The notes below the pieces were generated by a model. That model ran no database searches. It was given only the letters and a program-made list of their open reading frames with translations, and was not told the origin of the DNA. From positions 1-64,000 of the forward strand of contig CAZBNB010000003.1 of assembly GCA_964493245.1 (NCBI GenBank): a DNA stretch of 64,000 bases, written 5' to 3'. The translations under genes and the position numbers were made by a program. Source of the stretch: CAZBNB01 sp964493245 (GTDB taxonomy: Bacteria > Pseudomonadota > Gammaproteobacteria > Legionellales > Legionellaceae). Below, piece after piece: positions 62,575 through 64,000 of this stretch. Positions within the stretch are counted from its first letter, which is position 1; each line of letters starts with the position of its first letter.

Positions 62575-64000
62575 ATGAATTACTTAGAATTAACGGTTGA
62601 AAATTTAATTACCACTCTGAATTTGGACGAAACGTATATGGGGTGTGATTTAATTTATATCCCAACAACTGATCTCAGCGTAGAAGCAATCAATGAACTC
62701 GGACAAAAAACCGTAACAGATACTCTGAAGTCACCTAATATTGTAAGGTCACGTTATATCATAATAGGAAATACGCTTTATTACTTCAATAAAACAAAAG
62801 GGTTTTTCCAAAAAAAGATAAACAAATCTGAAGACATTGCAAAAATAAAAACCAGGTTTGGCATTCAAGATGGCTCACAAACCATCATAGAATCATTATC
62901 ATTAGCCGAGCTCGCGGAAATTCATAATCTGACAGGACATAGGCATTACCAGCCTGTTAAAACAGTTAATAAAAAAATACACGATTGGTTAACCTGTTTT
63001 GGTCAAGAATTGACTCAATATGACTTGGAAAATAATTTAGTTGAGATATTAATTCGAATTAGAGATTGTTTGATCACGATCCAAGAAAGATATAAAAAAA
63101 AAATACAAGCTGACAAAGCCAATGAACTGGAATACCTCTCGCTTCAAAGCTTTCCATTGTCTAGCCCAAATTATCAGAGCATTGATTATCAATCACAAAA
63201 AAGATTGATTGTTGGACGGAACGCAGATCAACTAGACAGCGAAATACACGAAGGTCAAGAAATTGCTTATTTAAGTACCAAACGCTCATTTTTATTACTT
63301 GTATTTGGCTTTAATACACAGCAAAGACTGAACCGTTTTATTCATACCATTCAAGAGTCGCCTACCGCAAATGAACAGGGTATTTTTCAAATTGAAAAGA
63401 TTACCGATTATTTCGATATCAGAAGCTTTTTGAGAATCAAGTACGATCACGAACATGTTCATAAACAGGAACAGGAACAGGAACAGGAACAGGAACAGGA
63501 ACAGGAACAGGAATTAAATTTAGCAGTTGCCATGTCTAAATATTACTTAGATATGACAAAAAATACCGAACTATTTATAGTTTTCCTCGAGCGATCACAA
63601 GCAAATGGTTACTTACAAGAAGATTTATCTATTTTACTCGCAAATCCAACTTTCACTTTAGAAAAAAGTACTTTTTACAACATATTGAAAACTTTAAAAA
63701 GCAAAGAGAAAACACCACCATCACAAAGCACAACGATAAAAAAAGAGCGATATTTACATAGAAATCAATATTTTCAAACTATTAGAAACATATTTATTAT
63801 CAACACATTAGATCTTATTTTGCCGCAAATTAAATCGTTTGTAGACTTAGAGTATTTACTTGTTTGCTTAAGCGAACATTATACTGAAGAGTCAATGGAT
63901 GCTGTGCTTTTGGTACCGCTATTTAAAAAACTGAATGATCACAATCTATTGATATACGTTCAGTCTATGAGCCATTTTTTCAATATTTTTCCTTATTTTG
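62575..64000 (+). CDS. Large orphan protein, 3' end beyond the window (candidate effector)
   Basis: Open from ATG 62575 to the window edge: at least 475 codons without stop. Begins MNYLELTVENLITTLNLDE. The protein is hydrophilic, Lys/Asn/Gln-rich and without signal peptide or membrane segment. Residues 298-313 are eight Gln-Glu pairs encoded by a pure CAGGAA array. The parts before and after look helical. Composition resembles the orphan at 5611 and the effectors of amoeba-associated bacteria. No domain recognised. SD is weak (AGAGAAAGC). Confidence 0.75.
   Translation, partial: MNYLELTVENLITTLNLDETYMGCDLIYIPTTDLSVEAINELGQKTVTDTLKSPNIVRSRYIIIGNTLYYFNKTKGFFQKKINKSEDIAKIKTRFGIQDGSQTIIESLSLAELAEIHNLTGHRHYQPVKTVNKKIHDWLTCFGQELTQYDLENNLVEILIRIRDCLITIQERYKKKIQADKANELEYLSLQSFPLSSPNYQSIDYQSQKRLIVGRNADQLDSEIHEGQEIAYLSTKRSFLLLVFGFNTQQRLNRFIHTIQESPTANEQGIFQIEKITDYFDIRSFLRIKYDHEHVHKQEQEQEQEQEQEQEQELNLAVAMSKYYLDMTKNTELFIVFLERSQANGYLQEDLSILLANPTFTLEKSTFYNILKTLKSKEKTPPSQSTTIKKERYLHRNQYFQTIRNIFIINTLDLILPQIKSFVDLEYLLVCLSEHYTEESMDAVLLVPLFKKLNDHNLLIYVQSMSHFFNIFPYF
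63466..63513 (+). repeat. Hexanucleotide microsatellite (CAGGAA)x8
   Basis: Eight perfect CAGGAA units, in frame, encode (Gln-Glu)8. Perfect units suggest slippage; changes would keep frame and alter only the length of a charged helix. Confidence 0.95.

Noticed and set aside
63466..63513. CRISPR-like or minisatellite array
   Set aside because: Units are 6 bp without spacers and in frame within a coding sequence; a microsatellite.

Overview
The window is AT-rich gammaproteobacterial chromosome and most resembles the Legionellales (Legionella/Coxiella/Aquicella-type intracellular bacteria). The signs are a Mip-type FKBP isomerase of Legionella length, a 458-residue L-serine dehydratase ending in cysteine as in Legionella, a legiolysin-type HPPD operon, a eukaryotic-type protein kinase and effector-like orphan genes. 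Species and GC content were not computed; the placement is inference from gene content.

Layout. 1-5.4 kb: peptide transporter (POT), L-serine dehydratase, MTA/SAH deaminase, SRPBCC protein. 5.6-8.3 kb: two orphans, the first a candidate effector with a YopJ-like (clan CE) His-Asp-Cys triad. 8.3-20.9 kb: a complete Pel exopolysaccharide operon, pelABCDEFG, on the minus strand, with a perfect 34-bp inverted repeat between pelB and pelC. 21.0-26.8 kb: a divergent sugar-nucleotide epimerase, an HD hydrolase, a second epimerase, a UDP-sugar dehydrogenase and a GGDEF/EAL protein. Together with the c-di-GMP receptor PelD these form a coherent c-di-GMP/sugar-nucleotide/polysaccharide region. 27.1 kb: a small secreted protein behind a consensus sigma-70 promoter. 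27.7-34.8 kb: kdpFABCD for high-affinity K+ uptake, with a KdpD whose kinase motifs are damaged and no kdpE beside it. 34.9-40.1 kb: glycerophosphodiesterase and a tightly overlapping amino-acid/tyrosine catabolism operon (dehydrogenase, O-methyltransferase, HPPD, FAH-family hydrolase, MaiA) without homogentisate dioxygenase. 40.8-41.6 kb: a toxin-antitoxin pair with a visible palindromic operator. 41.9-56.1 kb: housekeeping genes (asnS, lolD/lolC, folD, rlmJ, dioxygenase, ferritin-like, mltD, yciB, a two-component system, ampG, mip). 56.5-58.1 kb: a MAP-kinase-like Ser/Thr kinase carrying the TEY activation motif, the most striking gene. 58.2-62.2 kb: rubredoxin, hemJ, terC-like, pcnB (apparent AUU start), folK, a Usp-like protein. 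62.6 kb to the end: a large orphan gene running off the edge, with an in-frame CAGGAA hexamer repeat.

Several families of short palindromic, MITE-like elements lie between genes: three ~124-bp copies with CAGGACTTACG ends; two or three members of a family whose outer arms differ between copies but still pair; and others. They account for most non-coding stretches. No rRNA, tRNA, CRISPR or transposase gene was recognised.
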